Counted from the stretch's first letter, positions 4,728-13,232 are shown. The stretch is 17,724 nucleotides of DNA from Lachnospiraceae bacterium UBA4380 (GCA_002390025.1 DGRU01000047.1:1-17724), one strand, 5' to 3'. Numbers and translations: made by a program. Notes: generated from the sequence alone by a model not told the origin.

Positions 4728-7022
4728 TTAAAGTACGTTTCTATTCGTTATATTGATACTCATGGCGGGAGCGGCCTGCTCCTTCCTGAGTCTTGGGCAG
4801 AGCAGGGTATTCCGTTCAGTGACCGTCACATTGCGGACGGCATAGGAAAGGGCTCTCCTGGTCCCGGCGATCACGAGCACTTTTCCGGCCCGGGTGATGC
4901 CGGTGTAGATGAGATTGCGCTGCAGCATAATGTAGTGGTTCATGAGGACCGGTATCACGACGATCGGATACTCTGATCCCTGGGCCTTGTGGATAGTCGC
5001 GGCGTAGGCCAGGACCAGCTCATCCAGTTCGGAGACATCATATTCCACCCGGCGCTCATCAAACAGAACGATCAGGGTCCTTTCCTCCGTGTCAACCGAC
5101 TGTACGACGCCGATATCCCCGTTGAAGACCTCCTTGTCGTAATTGTTGCGGATCTGCATGACCTTGTCCCCGGCACGGAAGAGAAATCCTCCCCGCCTCA
5201 GTCCCTGTGCACCAGCCCGTCCCTCTGCCGGCGGATTGAGTGCCTTTTGAAGCTCCTGGTTGAGATTGGCGGCGCCCACCACGCCCCTCTGCATGGGGGT
5301 GAGGACCTGGATCTCCGATGAGGGGATACCGTAATAGCGCGGCAGCCTGGTCTGGACCAGATCGATGATCGTCTTCAGGGCAGCCTGTGCGTTCTGATCC
5401 TTTTCCGGCAGATCCTGCAGACCCGGGAGATTCCGCCGGTTGACAGGATTTTCCATGTCCATGAAAAAGAAATCGCTGTCTCTGCCGTTGGAGAGGTCCG
5501 GCATTTTACCTTCGTTGATGCGGTGGGCATTTGTGATGATCCGGCTCTTTGAAGCCTGACGGAAGATGCGGGTAAGACGGACCACGGGAAAGCATTCCGA
5601 TTCAATGAGGTCGCGCAGGACATTTCCCGCGCCGACACTGGGAAGCTGATCAATGTCACCGACAAAAATGAGTGTCATGGTATCCGGAACAGCTTTTAAG
5701 AGATTGTAAAACAGGAGCAGGTCGATCATGGAGCACTCATCCACGATCAGAACATCGCCCTCAAGGGGGTTTTCCTCATTCTTCTGATATCCCTCCGGGG
5801 GCTTTACTTCCAGAAGGCGGTGGATCGTCTTGGCCTCAAGGCCCGTGACCTCGGACATGCGCTTGGCGGCACGTCCCGTCGGAGCGGCCAGGAGGACCCT
5901 TGCGCCTGCGCTGCGGAAGGCGGTAATGATCCCCAGGGTTGTCGTTGTCTTGCCTGTACCGGGTCCGCCCGTCAGGATCAGAACCTTGCTGCGGACCGCT
6001 GTCAGGATCGCCTGGATCTGGACTTCGTCATAGTTCATTCCTGTCCTTTGGGCAATGCGGCCTGCAAGCCCTTCGGCAGGGACAGCAATTCCCTCTCTGT
6101 TTCTGAAAATCCTGCCCAGGCGCCTGGCCGCACCCGTCTCCGCAAAGAAAAAAGGAGGAAGATAGATCGCCGCCTCTGCCGGTCCTGCCTCTGTCCCTCT
6201 TTCCCTGACTGCTGTGACCGGGTCAAGGATCACATCCTTTGCTCGGATCATCTCATCCAGGGTCAGGGAGAGCACATTGTCCTCCACCTCGAGCAGCTCC
6301 GAGGCTTTGCCGATCAAAAGGCTTCTGGTCGCATAGCAGTGTCCCTCATCCGCCAGCCGGTTCAGGGTATACAGAAGACCGCTCCTGAGCCGGGCATAGC
6401 GCTCATGACCGAATCCCATTTTTTCGGCGATCGTGTCCGCCGTGCGGAAGCCGATCCCCCAGATATCGTCGGCCAGGCGGTAGGGATTTTCCTGCACGAC
6501 GGAAATGCTCTCACTGCCGTAGGTCTTGAAGATCTTCGTCGCATGGCTGGTGCTCACATCGTGGCCCTGCAGAAAGAGCATGATATTTTTGATCTCCTTC
6601 TGTTCCGCCCAGCTCTTTTTGATCTGGTCGACACGTGTCTTTCCGATTCCGGGCACCTGAAAGAGCCTGTCCGGATCATTCTCGATCACATCCAGGGTAT
6701 CTCTGCCGAAGGTCTGCACGATCCTGCGGGCATACTTTGGCCCGATTCCTCTGATCATCCCGCTCCCCAGGTATTTTTCAATCCCGTAGACCGTAGCGGG
6801 GAGGGTCTCCTCAAAAGACTCAATAGAAAACTGGCGGCCGTATTTTGCATCGATCCGCCAGCTGCCGGTCAGCTGCAGGACACTCCCGACGTGAACTTCC
6901 GGCATCAGGCCGACAACTGTCACCAGCTCGCCGAATCCCTTCGCCCTGCAGCGTATCACGGAATAACCGTTCATCTCATTATGGTAGGTAATGCGCTCAA
7001 CTACGCAGCGCAGCTTTTCCAT
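4728..7022 (-). CDS. recD2: RecD2-type (RecD/YrrC) 5'-3' DNA helicase
   Basis: This is a 764-residue SF1B helicase of the RecD2 group, found in bacteria independently of RecBC and linked to replication-fork and recombination repair. The N-terminal part has an OB-like start and helix-hairpin-helix segments (GSGMIRGIGPKYARRIV, 86-102; VPGIGKTRVDQI, 123-134; DIWGIGFRTAD, 186-196). The helicase core follows: Walker A GGPGTGKTT (352-360), motif Ia PTGRAAKRM (381-389), Walker B VDECSM (427-432), motif III GDIDQLPSVGAG (455-466), RQA (488-490), motif V AYAATIHKAQGSE (672-684) and motif VI YTGITRA (706-712). All catalytic motifs are intact. The length fits the family. The ATG follows AGGAGG by ten bases. 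It lies downstream of the FNT-family gene with no visible terminator between, so it may be read from the FNT promoter. Confidence 0.96.
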   Translation of the reverse strand: MEKLRCVVERITYHNEMNGYSVIRCRAKGFGELVTVVGLMPEVHVGSVLQLTGSWRIDAKYGRQFSIESFEETLPATVYGIEKYLGSGMIRGIGPKYARRIVQTFGRDTLDVIENDPDRLFQVPGIGKTRVDQIKKSWAEQKEIKNIMLFLQGHDVSTSHATKIFKTYGSESISVVQENPYRLADDIWGIGFRTADTIAEKMGFGHERYARLRSGLLYTLNRLADEGHCYATRSLLIGKASELLEVEDNVLSLTLDEMIRAKDVILDPVTAVRERGTEAGPAEAAIYLPPFFFAETGAARRLGRIFRNREGIAVPAEGLAGRIAQRTGMNYDEVQIQAILTAVRSKVLILTGGPGTGKTTTTLGIITAFRSAGARVLLAAPTGRAAKRMSEVTGLEAKTIHRLLEVKPPEGYQKNEENPLEGDVLIVDECSMIDLLLFYNLLKAVPDTMTLIFVGDIDQLPSVGAGNVLRDLIESECFPVVRLTRIFRQASKSRIITNAHRINEGKMPDLSNGRDSDFFFMDMENPVNRRNLPGLQDLPEKDQNAQAALKTIIDLVQTRLPRYYGIPSSEIQVLTPMQRGVVGAANLNQELQKALNPPAEGRAGAQGLRRGGFLFRAGDKVMQIRNNYDKEVFNGDIGVVQSVDTEERTLIVLFDERRVEYDVSELDELVLAYAATIHKAQGSEYPIVVIPVLMNHYIMLQRNLIYTGITRAGKVLVIAGTRRALSYAVRNVTVTERNTLLCPRLRKEQAAPAMSINITNRNVL

Positions 7023-7126
7023 GAATACTCAGCCTCCTGCAATCCGCCTGCTCCGGTTGGTGTCAGATCTGCGGCCTTCTTTTCCGGTCCCGGACCCGCC
7101 GCTGCAGCTTCTGCCGCGGCGTGAGT

Positions 7127-7209
7127 TCAGCCGGCAGTCCTGCCGCCGCGTTTGCAGCGGCTTTTATCTCAGCCGGCAGTCCGGCCGCTGTGCCTGCCGC
7201 GGTTTTATC
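7127..7209. repeat. Imperfect 41/42-bp tandem repeat after the FNT gene
   Basis: Two units run 7127-7168 (42 bp) and 7169-7209 (41 bp). On the plus strand both start TCAGCCGGCAGTCC and end TTTTATC. The right-hand unit overlaps the stop codon of the transporter gene. In the minus-strand frame one base out of register with the transporter, the region reads as two AAGLPAE blocks followed by a basic stretch, ending at a TGA at 7063-7065. Confidence 0.8.
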
Positions 7210-7819
7210 TGAGCCTGCGCACCAGCGGCAGCAGAACACCGCCGAAAGCATTGCCCAGAGAGATCACAAGCAGGCAGAGAAGAGTATGCGGATTCCACAT
7301 GCCCGCGATCGAAAAATAGTACATATCCGCGACGCAGTGCTCCGTTCCGCACAGGATAAACACAGTGACACCGAAGAGGAGCGAGAGATATTTGCCGACT
7401 TCGTGGGGGTTCTTGTTATATCCGTCAACACCGATATAGATCAGGATGTCACAGAAGATACCGAGTATAAAGAGGCTCAGGAAAGAGTCATCGGACTTGA
7501 CAGTGCACATGGCGGCCGCCTTTTCCTGAAGGGCGGGTCCGATCCTGGTCAGACTCTCGGCAAAGGCGGTCAGCCAGGCGCCGACGAAGTTGCCCGCCCA
7601 CATGACGATCACGCTCAGAGCATAGGGAAGGTCTCTGTCAAACACATAGCATACCTTGCCGGTAAAGAGGTCAAATCCGAAAGTACATACCGTGAACAGT
7701 CCCACTGTGAAGAACACGGCGCCGAGCACCTTGTTGTCCAGGGACAGAAAAACAGTTCCGCCGATCGAGATGGAAACTCCTGCCAGAATTCCGAAAATAA
7801 ATGTTTTTACATAGTTCAT
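7205..7819 (-). CDS. Formate/nitrite transporter (FNT) family membrane channel
   Basis: This 204-residue, very hydrophobic protein has about six membrane segments (roughly 5-25, 32-54, 66-90, 112-132, 146-166 and 178-199). FNT-family marks include GILAGVSISIGG near the N-terminus, GNFVGAW (76-82) and GTEHCVADMYYF (158-169), where H161 corresponds to the central pore His of FocA-type channels. FNT pentamers pass formate, nitrite, lactate or hydrosulfide. At 204 residues it is shorter than FocA-type members (about 250-285), and the segment before the fourth helix differs from the usual NWLVCLAVW pattern, so the substrate is uncertain. It ends straight after the last helix with RRLR. A frame one base out continues into an Ala-rich tail, so a former longer C-terminus is possible. 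The ATG follows AGGAGG by ten bases. It has its own promoter and is followed by recD2. Confidence 0.85.
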   Translation of the reverse strand: MNYVKTFIFGILAGVSISIGGTVFLSLDNKVLGAVFFTVGLFTVCTFGFDLFTGKVCYVFDRDLPYALSVIVMWAGNFVGAWLTAFAESLTRIGPALQEKAAAMCTVKSDDSFLSLFILGIFCDILIYIGVDGYNKNPHEVGKYLSLLFGVTVFILCGTEHCVADMYYFSIAGMWNPHTLLCLLVISLGNAFGGVLLPLVRRLR

Positions 7820-7867
7820 GAGATATCATCCTCCTGAAAACAGTTCACTGAATTCTTCTGTTTTACC

Positions 7868-7880
7868 TTTACAGTGTAAA
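7868..7880. promoter_or_regulatory. Candidate operator at the FNT transcription start
   Basis: TTTACA-G-TGTAAA is a perfect 6-1-6 inverted repeat placed just after the -10 box, over the predicted start of transcription. A DNA-binding protein there would block initiation. No regulator gene lies next to it. Confidence 0.55.
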
Positions 7881-7881
7881 T

Positions 7882-7910
7882 AATATAATGCCTCCCGAAC
7901 ATTCTGGCAA
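7882..7910 (-). promoter_or_regulatory. Promoter of the FNT-family gene
   Basis: On the minus strand, TTGCCA (7905-7910, 5/6) and TATATT (7882-7887, 5/6) are 17 bp apart. The -35 box lies in the inner arm of the rsgA terminator hairpin and the -10 box directly follows its outer arm. The leader would be about 57 bases. Confidence 0.75.
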
Positions 7911-7931
7911 GCCAGAAGATCAGGAGGCATT
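7887..7931 (-). terminator. Two-tier hairpin terminator after rsgA
   Basis: The outer stem AATGCCTCC (7887-7895) pairs with GGAGGCATT (7923-7931); an inner stem TTCTGGC (7902-7908) pairs with GCCAGAA (7911-7917). It lies 38 bp past the rsgA stop codon. The minus-strand tail TATATTATTT is only moderately T-rich. A stronger T-run (about 7939-7945) follows on the plus strand, so it may stop transcription from both sides. Confidence 0.75.
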
Positions 7932-7968
7932 TACTCTCTTTTTTTGGCAGATTACACAAATCAGGAAG

Positions 7969-8877
7969 TTATTTTTTAATATAGACAGGTCTTCTGCCGC
8001 GCAGTTCATCGTAGATCTCGCAGTAGTTGCGGTAGCGGATCCGGCTGATCTCGCCGCGCTCCAGGGCGGCTTTGACTGCACAGTCGGGTTCGTTGATGTG
8101 AATGCAGCCGTTAAACCTGCAGTCCGGCTCCCATTTCCCGAATTCGGGATAGTAATAGTGGAGGCGGTCGGGTTCAATGTCCTGGACCCACAGAGAGGTG
8201 AAGCCGGGAGTGTCGACCACCCAGGTGTCTCTAAAGCCCTCCTCCGCACCGGCCGCCAGAAGTTCCACGTGGCGGGTGGTGTTTTTGCCGCGGCGGATCT
8301 TGCGGGAGAGTTCGCCGGTCTGCATATGGGCATCCGGACAGAGCGTGTTGATCAGCGTCGATTTGCCGGCGCCGCTGGGGCCGGTCAGGACAGTGGTCTT
8401 CCCTCGGAGGATCTCTTTGACCTCGACCAGGCTCTCGGGGATGAAGCTGCTGATAAAAAGGACCGTGCACCCGCAGGCCTCATAGGTCTCGCGCAGCTCG
8501 CAGATCTCCTCCTCTGTCGCTATATCCCGCTTGTTGAAGCAGAGGATCGCGTCCAGTTCCCGCTCCTGCATGGTGATCAGAAAGCGGTCCAGCATATTGT
8601 AGCTGGGTGCCGGATGTGTGATGGCAAAGATCAGCAGGGCCTGGTCGACGTTGGCCACATTGGGGCGAACCAGCTCATTTTTCCTTGGCAGAAGCGCCCG
8701 CACATTTCCCTCTTTGGGGACACTCACGACGTCTGTAATATCGATCTCAACATCGTCTCCCACCAAAGGCTTTTTCCCCAAAGCCCGGAAAATCCCCTTT
8801 GCCCGGCAGCGGTAGAGATCGCCGCCGGTGTCCACTTCATAAAATCCCGCAATACTCTTAATGATTTTTCCCTGCAT
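7969..8877 (-). CDS. rsgA: Ribosome small subunit-dependent GTPase
   Basis: This 302-residue protein is the circularly permuted GTPase RsgA (YloQ/CpgA), which checks late 30S subunit assembly. An OB-fold N-terminus (about 1-65) is followed by the G4 motif NKRD (115-118), the P-loop GPSGAGKST (166-174) and G3 DTPG (222-225). This G4-G1-G3 order is the mark of the family. The C-terminal zinc site is C253, C258, H260 and C266. I start at the ATG at 8877 because GAGG lies just upstream and the protein then begins MQGKIIKSIAGFYEV like its relatives; an in-frame ATG at 8973 has no suitable ribosome-binding site. It is the last gene of the prpC-prkC-rsgA group. In Bacillus subtilis PrkC is known to phosphorylate CpgA, which fits the neighbourhood. 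Confidence 0.95.
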   Translation of the reverse strand: MQGKIIKSIAGFYEVDTGGDLYRCRAKGIFRALGKKPLVGDDVEIDITDVVSVPKEGNVRALLPRKNELVRPNVANVDQALLIFAITHPAPSYNMLDRFLITMQERELDAILCFNKRDIATEEEICELRETYEACGCTVLFISSFIPESLVEVKEILRGKTTVLTGPSGAGKSTLINTLCPDAHMQTGELSRKIRRGKNTTRHVELLAAGAEEGFRDTWVVDTPGFTSLWVQDIEPDRLHYYYPEFGKWEPDCRFNGCIHINEPDCAVKAALERGEISRIRYRNYCEIYDELRGRRPVYIKK

Positions 8878-8971
8878 GCATTTTCCTCTTGCCGCTCCCG
8901 TTTGCTGCCGCACACGATGCTGCCAAAGGAAGACGTCAGTCAAATTTCCGAATCTGTTTTTCTTTGCGGCC

Positions 8972-8992
8972 ATGCCGCCTTCAGGCCGGCAT
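8972..8992. other. Short hairpin between prkC and rsgA
   Basis: ATGCCGgCC and GGCGGCAT on the minus strand form an eight-pair stem with one bulge and a TGAA loop. It is followed by an A-rich stretch, not Ts, so it is not a terminator. It could adjust mRNA stability in the 138-bp gap before rsgA. Confidence 0.35.
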
Positions 8993-9015
8993 CCGGCGTC
9001 CTCCGGGCCGGGACA

Positions 9016-11295
9016 TCAGTCTTTGGTAAATACAAGTTCACGTTCCAGATTCATTTCAATGCTTCTCTCAGTGATCTCCGAGCCTTCTGTCTCGCCGGTC
9101 TGAGAATCTTCGATCACAACATTCGTGTAGTTGAGATAAAGTGTCGCGCTTGAATAGGGGATCCCCGTAAAGGAGACCTGGTAGGGGAAATCCGTTGTTG
9201 TCACATTCAGAAGTTCCTTGCCGTCCTCCGTCCTGATGATCAGGGTGACGGGTGTTCCTTCTTCGTAATCGGGGTCCTCACTGTATCTGGGCGCCTCGAT
9301 CCTGGCAGAATAGCTGTAGCGGGGCTCGCCGCTCAGTTCCATGTCCACTGCAGTACCTTCCTCGACAAATTCGCCCTTCTCAATGGACTGCCCCACAACG
9401 ATTCCGGGCTCATAGCGTCCGCTCGTATCCGTGACACTTGTCTCGCCGGGCGTCAGCCCCACCTGAAGCAGGGCTGCGGAAGCTTCCTGCTCTGTCATGC
9501 CCAGGATATTGGGCACTTCTGCCATGCCGGTCCGGTCGGGGCCCTTGCTGACATAAAGGGTGACGGTCGATCCCGCGGCGGCTTTTGCGCCTGCATCGGG
9601 GGACTGTTTCTCGACATAGCCCTCTTCGGTCTCTTCGCTGAAGATCTGTTCCACAGCTGTCTTGAGACCCTGTCCCTGGAGTGTCTCCTCAGCAGCAGCC
9701 TGTTTGCTGCCCCTGACATCGGCCACGGTTACCGTCTCGTGTCTGGCAACCGTCAGTTTTACCTTGGTCCCTTCTTCGAGCCTCTCCCCCTCCTGGGCGC
9801 TGGCATCCATGACGACGCCGTCCTCATAGACATCGGAGGTGCCATAGGTGATCTCCGATGTGAGGTTTGCCCGTTTGAGAGCATCCTGTGCCTCCTCTGC
9901 GGTCTTTCCGACCACTTTCGGCATCAGGACGATCAGGGGACTGTCATCCTCTGTTTTCTCCTGATCAGTCTGGTCCTCATTCACCACAGCGGTATCCCTC
10001 TGCTGGGTCCCGTTCGTCTCCGTGCTGTCTGAAGAGGAACGGCGGTTCAGAGCGACCAGTATGATGACGATTCCGATCACAACAATCGCAACTACGGAGA
10101 GAATCTGGATGATCCTGTCCAGGCGGCGCTCGTCCTGGGCGATCTCTTCGTCTTCAAGCCCGTCTGCGGAATCCCTGTCTCCTGCCGGAAACTTGTCGTC
10201 TCCGTCATAGACTCCGTCTCCTGAGCCGTCCGCACCGGCCTGGATCTGTCCCCCTGCGGCGGAACTTCCCTGCGCTCCCGCTCCTGCCGCAGCAGAAACC
10301 GGCTGAAATCCCTGTGTCGCCTGTGAGAGGCTTCCCGGTGCTGTTCCGGCGGCGGCTGCTGCCGCGCCTGCCGCACCCGCAGATGTCCGGCGTCTGATCT
10401 CCTCGCGGTCTCTTGAGGTGATTGCCCTCGTATCAGAGAGGTCCGCGTCCTCTGTCCGCTGTACAAAATGTCCCTCGGGATCGCTCAGTGAATGACGGAG
10501 GTCTGTCGCAAGCTCATCCATGGTCTGATAGCGGCGGTCGGGACTCTTCTCACAACATTTGAGCACGATCTGCTCAACGCTGAAGGGCAGATCCGGAACG
10601 ATCTCTCTCGGAGAGGGGAAGGGGTCCTGGATGTGCTGAAGGGCGACAGCGACAGTTGTCTCCCCGTCATAGGGCACCTTGCCTGTCAGCATTTCATACA
10701 GAGTCACGCCCAGAGAATACACATCGCTCTTTTCGTCGCTGTAGCCTCCCCTGGCCTGCTCGGGGGATGTGTAATGGACGGAACCCATTACATTCGAAGT
10801 GATCGTATTGCTGGTGGAGGCCTTCGCGATTCCGAAGTCCGTCACCTTTACCTTGCCTTCTTTGGAGATAATAATATTCTGGGGCTTGATGTCCCTGTGG
10901 ATAATGTGGCCTCTGTGAGCAGCAGCCAGGCCCATGGCGACCTGGATCGCGACTGTCACCGCCTCACGGGGGGTCAGCCTTCCTTTTTTCTCTATATACC
11001 GCTTTAGGGTAATGCCGTTCACCAGCTCCATGATGATGTAGTAGGTGCCCTTTTCCTCTCCGACATCGTATACATTGACGATGTTGGGATGCATCAGCCC
11101 TGCTGCGGCCTGTGCCTCGACACGGAATTTGGAAACAAAGGTCGCGTTTTCCGAAAACTCCTGTTTGAGCACCTTGACAGCCACCATGCGGTTGAGCCGG
11201 TGGTCTTTCGCTTTATATACATCGGACATGCCTCCGGTACCGACTTTTTCCAGCACCTCATAGCGGTCCGCAATCAACATTCCTATCTTGAACAT
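9016..11295 (-). CDS. prkC: Membrane serine/threonine protein kinase with PASTA domains
   Basis: This 759-residue protein is a PrkC/Stk1/PknB-type kinase. The cytoplasmic kinase domain (about 12-275) has the glycine loop GTGGMSDV (19-26), VAVK with K41, the helix-C E60, HRD (133-135) with catalytic D135, DFG (153-155), and an activation loop with several Thr/Ser before SPEQ. An Ala/Gly-rich and acidic linker (about 303-392) leads to one membrane helix (about 395-416). Outside the cell lie three PASTA repeats (about 456-518, 519-586 and 591-656), expected to bind muropeptides or peptidoglycan. A further domain of about 100 residues (about 659-759), rich in beta strands and Tyr, follows the PASTA repeats. 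It regulates growth, cell-wall synthesis and dormancy exit in relatives. The ATG follows GGAGGAG. It lies 20 bp after its partner phosphatase gene prpC. Confidence 0.95.
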   Translation of the reverse strand: MFKIGMLIADRYEVLEKVGTGGMSDVYKAKDHRLNRMVAVKVLKQEFSENATFVSKFRVEAQAAAGLMHPNIVNVYDVGEEKGTYYIIMELVNGITLKRYIEKKGRLTPREAVTVAIQVAMGLAAAHRGHIIHRDIKPQNIIISKEGKVKVTDFGIAKASTSNTITSNVMGSVHYTSPEQARGGYSDEKSDVYSLGVTLYEMLTGKVPYDGETTVAVALQHIQDPFPSPREIVPDLPFSVEQIVLKCCEKSPDRRYQTMDELATDLRHSLSDPEGHFVQRTEDADLSDTRAITSRDREEIRRRTSAGAAGAAAAAAGTAPGSLSQATQGFQPVSAAAGAGAQGSSAAGGQIQAGADGSGDGVYDGDDKFPAGDRDSADGLEDEEIAQDERRLDRIIQILSVVAIVVIGIVIILVALNRRSSSDSTETNGTQQRDTAVVNEDQTDQEKTEDDSPLIVLMPKVVGKTAEEAQDALKRANLTSEITYGTSDVYEDGVVMDASAQEGERLEEGTKVKLTVARHETVTVADVRGSKQAAAEETLQGQGLKTAVEQIFSEETEEGYVEKQSPDAGAKAAAGSTVTLYVSKGPDRTGMAEVPNILGMTEQEASAALLQVGLTPGETSVTDTSGRYEPGIVVGQSIEKGEFVEEGTAVDMELSGEPRYSYSARIEAPRYSEDPDYEEGTPVTLIIRTEDGKELLNVTTTDFPYQVSFTGIPYSSATLYLNYTNVVIEDSQTGETEGSEITERSIEMNLERELVFTKD

Positions 11296-11315
11296 TTTCT
11301 CCTCCGGATTCTGGG

Positions 11316-12074
11316 TCAGACCGGCCAGCGGCCTGTATCAAAAGGATTGATGAGTATTACCGAAATATTGTCCTTGCCGCCCGCCATGTTCGCCTCGAAT
11401 ATCAGCCTGTCTGCAGCTTCCTCGAGACTTCTGAAAGAAAAGACGATTCTGGCGATCTCCTGATCGGTCAGCATGTTGGTCAGTCCGTCCGAGCACAGCA
11501 GTAGAATGTCTCCGTCTGTAAGTGTTTCGCGGAAAAAGTCGACGATAAGCAGATCCTCCGCGCCGACTGCGCGGGTGATGATATTCTTGTCAGGAAGCGT
11601 GCGCGCCGTCTCCCTGTCAATCCTGCCTGCCTGGATCATCTCCTCTACGAAAGAATGGTCAACCGTGACCTGGCGGATCCTGCCGGGGGCACGGAGCACA
11701 TAGAGCCTGCTGTCGCCGACATTGGCAGCCAGAAGCCTCCCCTCCTTCACGGAAGCGGAGACGAAGGTCGTTCCCATGCCGTAATATTCGCGTCTGTCCG
11801 CAGCGATCTCCCTCAGGCCTGCATTTGCTTCCCGCAGCGCGCTCTCCAGAAGACGGGCGGGATCACCGGAGTTGTCTCCTGCCCCTGCGACTGCCGCCGC
11901 AACTGCGTTCACCGTATATCTGGACGCAAAGTCCCCTGCATTATGACCGCCCATTCCGTCCGCGACAATATACAGGTTAGGCATCGGTCCGACCGGGATA
12001 TCGCTCGTAAAGACATAATCCTGGTTCATTTTCCTCTGCCTGCCGGTATCTGTTATAGAAAATGATGATGGCAT
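11316..12074 (-). CDS. prpC: PP2C-family serine/threonine phosphatase
   Basis: This 252-residue protein has the size of PrpC/Stp1 phosphatases, which reverse phosphorylation by PrkC using two manganese or magnesium ions. The signature residues are present: NQD (17-19, D19), VADGMGGH (37-44, with D39 and G40), MGTTFV (100-105), NVGDSRLY (118-125), SDGLTN (195-200, with D196) and GGKDNISVI (232-240, with D235). All metal-binding Asp positions expected of the family are there. The ATG is preceded by GAGGT at a distance of eight bases. It lies 42 bp after rlmN and 20 bp before prkC, the standard Firmicutes arrangement, so kinase and phosphatase are made from one transcript. Confidence 0.95.
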   Translation of the reverse strand: MPSSFSITDTGRQRKMNQDYVFTSDIPVGPMPNLYIVADGMGGHNAGDFASRYTVNAVAAAVAGAGDNSGDPARLLESALREANAGLREIAADRREYYGMGTTFVSASVKEGRLLAANVGDSRLYVLRAPGRIRQVTVDHSFVEEMIQAGRIDRETARTLPDKNIITRAVGAEDLLIVDFFRETLTDGDILLLCSDGLTNMLTDQEIARIVFSFRSLEEAADRLIFEANMAGGKDNISVILINPFDTGRWPV

Positions 12075-12116
12075 AGCTAATACCTCACAGCGCTTTTGAT
12101 AATTCCGTTTAATGCC

Positions 12117-13232
12117 TCAGCGGACGTATCTGTTGCGAAGCTGTCCGCAGGCGCCCTCGATATCTTTGCCAAGTGCTCTTCTAATACTAACATTTACGTC
12201 GTTATTTTCAAGTTCCTTTTTGAAAGCCTGCACATGCGCGTTGTCAGGATGTTCATATCCGCGCTCACGCACAGGGTTCACAGGGATTAGGTTGATGTGG
12301 GCTCTGAGGGGCTTTGCCAGCCTCGTCAGGCCCTGGGCATCAGCGCTGCTGTCGTTGACACCGCGGATCAGGCTGTACTCAAAGGTGATCTGCCTGCCCG
12401 TCTCCCGATAGTAGGCCCCGCAGGCCTTCATCAGTTCTTCGATCGAATAGCGGTTCGCGATAGGCATGATCTTCCTGCGCTGCTCATCCGTCGCGGCGTG
12501 AAGAGAAAGCGCCAGTGTTATATGGAGGCCTTCCTTTGCCAGACGATAGATATTCGGGACGATCCCGCAGGTAGAAACAGTCAGGCTTCGCTGGCTCAGG
12601 TTGAGTCCCTCCGGCCCTGTCAGAAGGCGGATAAAGCGGAGCAGATTGTCATAGTTGTCCAGAGGCTCCCCCATTCCCATGACGACAACGTGGGAAACCG
12701 CCTCTCCGGTCTGCCGTATGATCGCGTAGATCTGTTCCAGCATTTCGGACGCTGTCAGGGACCTGACCAGGCCGTGCAGGGTGGAGGCGCAGAAGCTGCA
12801 GCCCATGCGGCATCCGACCTGGGAGGAAATGCAGACACTGTTTCCGAAGTGATAGCGCATGAAAACACTCTCCACCAGGCATCCGTCCGGCATCTCGAAG
12901 AGGTATTTCTGCGTGCCGTCCGCCGCAGAGATCTGCCGGTCGATCAGCTTTGCCGTCACAAGCGGATACTCGGCGGACAGCTCCGCGCGGAGCCTGGCGG
13001 GGAGATTGGTCATCTCCTCATACGATGCCGCCTGGCGGACGTGGATCCATTCGTAGATCTGTTTTGCCCGGAAGGCCGGGAGTCCCTTTTCGCGGACCAT
13101 GCTGCGGAGCTCTTCAAGGTACATGGACTTGATGTCCGGAAGAACATCACTGCCCTTCTGCCTGTCTGTGCCCGCCGAAGGGCTTTCTGCCGCGGACTGT
13201 CCCGCTCTCTTTTCTGTCGTATCTTCTCTCAT
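12117..13232 (-). CDS. rlmN: 23S rRNA (adenine-2503-C2)-methyltransferase, radical SAM
   Basis: This 371-residue radical SAM enzyme methylates A2503 of 23S rRNA and, in some bacteria, A37 of certain tRNAs. The iron-sulfur cluster motif is C141-RMG-C145-SF-C148. GEP (188-190) is the SAM-binding motif, and C362 in GACGQL matches the methyl-carrying Cys (Cys355 in Escherichia coli). The N-terminal 36 residues are poorly conserved and polar; the family core begins at about MYLEELRSMVREKG. The ATG at 13232 is still preferred, since AGGAAA lies eight bases upstream. Cfr enzymes, which methylate C8 of the same base, are a close alternative, but the place between rsmB and prpC is that of rlmN. It lies 53 bp after rsmB. 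Confidence 0.95.
   Translation of the reverse strand: MREDTTEKRAGQSAAESPSAGTDRQKGSDVLPDIKSMYLEELRSMVREKGLPAFRAKQIYEWIHVRQAASYEEMTNLPARLRAELSAEYPLVTAKLIDRQISAADGTQKYLFEMPDGCLVESVFMRYHFGNSVCISSQVGCRMGCSFCASTLHGLVRSLTASEMLEQIYAIIRQTGEAVSHVVVMGMGEPLDNYDNLLRFIRLLTGPEGLNLSQRSLTVSTCGIVPNIYRLAKEGLHITLALSLHAATDEQRRKIMPIANRYSIEELMKACGAYYRETGRQITFEYSLIRGVNDSSADAQGLTRLAKPLRAHINLIPVNPVRERGYEHPDNAHVQAFKKELENNDVNVSIRRALGKDIEGACGQLRNRYVR

Noticed and set aside
5820..7124. A 434-codon open frame on the plus strand
   Set aside because: It lies opposite recD2, whose helicase motifs are all intact on the minus strand. The plus-strand product has no recognisable domain and no ribosome-binding site.
8878..8973. 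An N-terminal extension of rsgA starting at 8973
   Set aside because: No ribosome-binding site is near that ATG, the extra 32 residues match nothing in the family, and the start at 8877 has a GAGG site and the usual N-terminus.
7888..9153. A 421-codon open frame on the plus strand
   Set aside because: It is the complement of rsgA and the end of prkC and crosses the terminator hairpin; no domain is visible.
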